A stretch of DNA of 64,000 bases, from assembly GCF_002079055.1 (NCBI RefSeq), contig NC_047499.1, positions 186,001 through 250,000 of the forward strand. Direction: 5' to 3'. Every line of letters begins with the position of its first letter. The stretch's first letter is position 1. Source of the stretch: Saccharomyces paradoxus. Taxonomy: Eukaryota > Ascomycota > Saccharomycetes > Saccharomycetales > Saccharomycetaceae. A program made the position numbers and the translations under genes. This document shows, one piece after another, positions 62,769 to 64,000 of the stretch. The notes under the pieces were generated by a model, which ran no database searches, was not told the DNA's origin, and saw only the letters and a program-made list of their open reading frames with translations.

Positions 62769-63168
62769 CGGTGGTAAAAAAGCAGCGAATATATCTGACG
62801 ATGAGTCGAGTTTGATTAAAAACCAGTTAATTAACGAAGAACCCCAACTTCCGAAACAATGCCTACCATCAACGCTGGAAAAGAAAAGTGAAACTTCACA
62901 AAAAAAAATGGACAGCGGTGTGCAGGATGCTAACAAGATTAATAATGGCAGTGATAACGATAACGATAATGATGTTGTTCCTTCTAAGGAAGGCTCTCTA
63001 CTAAGGTGTTCGGAGATTTGGGACAGAATAACAACACATCCAAAATACTCAGATATTGATGTTGACGGATTATGTTCTGAGCTAATGGCAAAGGCAAAAT
63101 GTTCAGAAAGAGGGGTTGTCATCAACGCAGAAGACGTTCAATTAGCTTTGAATAAGCATATGAACTAA
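61171..63168 (+). CDS. YAP1: Yap1, oxidative-stress bZIP transcription activator
   Basis: 665 aa (reference 650). It is the redox-sensed activator of TSA1, TRX2, GSH1 and others. The basic region is at residues 67-90 (QKRTAQNRAAQRAFRERK) and the leucine zipper at 92-125. The n-CRD cysteines are 300, 307 and 312 (EFCSKMNQVCGTRQC), the c-CRD cysteines 613, 635 and 644, with the Crm1 export signal embedded around the c-CRD. All six are preserved, plus an extra Cys270. The length difference from the reference comes mainly from a 22-residue Asn run (403-424) and an 11-residue Asp run (near 523-533). It lies divergent from ERG6. Confidence 0.97.
62377..62442 (+). repeat. Asn-codon microsatellite in YAP1 (22 codons)
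   Basis: 66 bp of uninterrupted AAT/AAC coding for 22 Asn. It is mixed AAT and AAC, with the AAC at alternating positions in the second half, so part has been shuffled by mutation. The reference Yap1 has only about four Asn here. Confidence 0.85.
62737..62769 (+). repeat. Asp-codon microsatellite in YAP1 (11 codons)
   Basis: Ten GAT and one GAC codons in a row. The repeat is almost pure, which suggests recent expansion by slippage. The reference has about five or six Asp at this place. Confidence 0.85.
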
Positions 63169-63458
63169 AAGTGGGGACTTTATGACTGACTGAATAAGTG
63201 GAAGAACTTTTTTTATTATGTTACAATTAAATTTTTATTAATCTACCTTGTTTCGCCTCTTCGCCGAAAGTTGGTAGATCAGATTGACTTAGGTGTTTTC
63301 TATGTACACAACCTATATTTTCAATATATCTAGACTATCTATGAATTCTTCGTATCACTTTCAAGTGTCATTATAGAAATCGGTAAGTGCAATAGTACCA
63401 GTGATAATTATAATTATAATACAAGCATATATATATATATATAGCGGCAAAGTATTCC
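63169..63458. other. Convergent gap YAP1 / GIS4
   Basis: 290 bp, AT-rich, with a (TA)n stretch at 63427-63442. It serves as 3' flank for both genes; no gene is seen. Confidence 0.5.
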
Positions 63459-64000
63459 TTACATGATGGTGCAACGCTGAGATTTATCCGTACCTGCAGA
63501 ACCACTGTTTTTATGATTCCTAAACCTATTCATCTGAAACTTCCAACGCTTTCTATCCTTGTTGGCGCCATGAGTATGATTGTCTATACCGCTTAAAGAC
63601 TTTAGTAACGTAGGTAATGGCAAACTTTTGGACCTTTCGACGGCACTCATAGCATTAATAGAGCTCTTTATCTTTTTCAGCTCATTTTTAGAGTTACTTT
63701 CATTGTTACCTTTGGAATTAAGTTTGAAAGAATTTTTTTTGTTCAATGAATGGCTGAAATTCAAAGAGGTCGTATTGGTGTCCGACAGTTGTGTCATTGG
63801 ATAAGGTTCGCTTGATGAAATTGTATCTTCACCTGTTTTAGAGTTATCCAACTCGTTACTATTACTCTTGTCGATTTTGGTAACAGAATTATGTCTATTG
63901 AATGCCCACTCCCCGATACTGTTGACAGTTCTAATAGAACGGTGTGCTGTGGTAACGTTAGATTCCATTCTAGTTGGTATGTACATTTGTGGGCCTGACT
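63459..64000 (-). CDS. GIS4: Gis4, CAAX-box protein (partial, C-terminal 180 residues)
   Basis: The minus-strand frame is open from the window's right edge to the stop at 63459. It is the C-terminal part of Gis4 (about 774 aa in S. cerevisiae); the N-terminal part lies beyond the window. The sequence is Ser/Asn-rich and basic towards the end ([17 protein letters not shown]) and finishes CTIM, a CAAX prenylation box. Such a Lys/Arg-rich, prenylated end directs the protein to the plasma membrane. Gis4 acts with Snf1-related ion-homeostasis control, though its biochemical role is unclear. The Met at 63986 is internal, not the start. Confidence 0.9.
   Translation of the reverse strand, partial: SGPQMYIPTRMESNVTTAHRSIRTVNSIGEWAFNRHNSVTKIDKSNSNELDNSKTGEDTISSSEPYPMTQLSDTNTTSLNFSHSLNKKNSFKLNSKGNNESNSKNELKKIKSSINAMSAVERSKSLPLPTLLKSLSGIDNHTHGANKDRKRWKFQMNRFRNHKNSGSAGTDKSQRCTIM

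Overview
The window is a gene-dense stretch of budding-yeast nuclear chromosome. Gene order, protein sequences and lengths match the left arm of Saccharomyces cerevisiae chromosome XIII from PRP39 (YML046W) to GIS4 (YML006C). Many small protein differences from the S. cerevisiae reference as I remember it point to a close sister species (S. paradoxus is my best guess) or a very diverged strain: RAD52 C-terminal half, YAP1 repeat tracts, RPS18B termini, CAT2. The two full-length Ty1 copies I associate with this region in the reference strain are absent. There is only a worn solo delta LTR next to tRNA-Gly and a possible sigma end near tRNA-Pro. No database search was possible, so names rest on recognition of the sequences.

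Layout. 1-3,200: promoter of an off-window gene (probably PRM6), PRP39, tRNA-Gly, solo LTR. 3,200-8,700: RRN11, a 1-kb divergent promoter, CAT2, VPS71. 8,700-10,200: tRNA-Pro in a gene-poor stretch. 10,200-16,300: YMD8, YML037C, CGI121, AMD1. 16,900-29,900: SRC1, RAD52, NDC1, RCF1, USA1, TSA1, YOX1. 30,300-34,100: three adjacent ribosomal-protein genes with introns (RPS18B, YML6, RPS17A). 34,300-46,100: NSE5, APT1, UNG1, YML020W, OST6, YML018C, PSP2. 46,700-54,800: PPZ1, TAF11, TRM9, UBX2, ERV25, RAD33. 54,900-64,000: SPT5, MRPL39, ERG6, YAP1 and the C-terminal part of GIS4.

The genes are independent eukaryotic units, not operons. Loose functional neighbours exist: DNA repair (RAD52, UNG1, NSE5, RAD33), nuclear envelope (SRC1, NDC1), oxidative stress (TSA1 and its activator YAP1), ER quality control (USA1, UBX2, both ERAD) and translation (RPS18B, YML6, RPS17A, MRPL39, TRM9). 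Six genes carry spliceosomal introns, all with recognisable splice signals; two have CDS first exons of only 3 or 4 nucleotides and one has overlapping alternative donors.

I found no clear new multi-gene system. The most unusual stretches are: a GC-rich, hairpin-forming block in the RPS18B promoter (about 31,335-31,515); a GTG-headed seven-codon frame where the YAP1 upstream ORF is expected; expanded Asn/Asp tracts in YAP1; unusual termini in RPS18B; and a 13-bp hairpin in the long PSP2-PPZ1 convergent gap.
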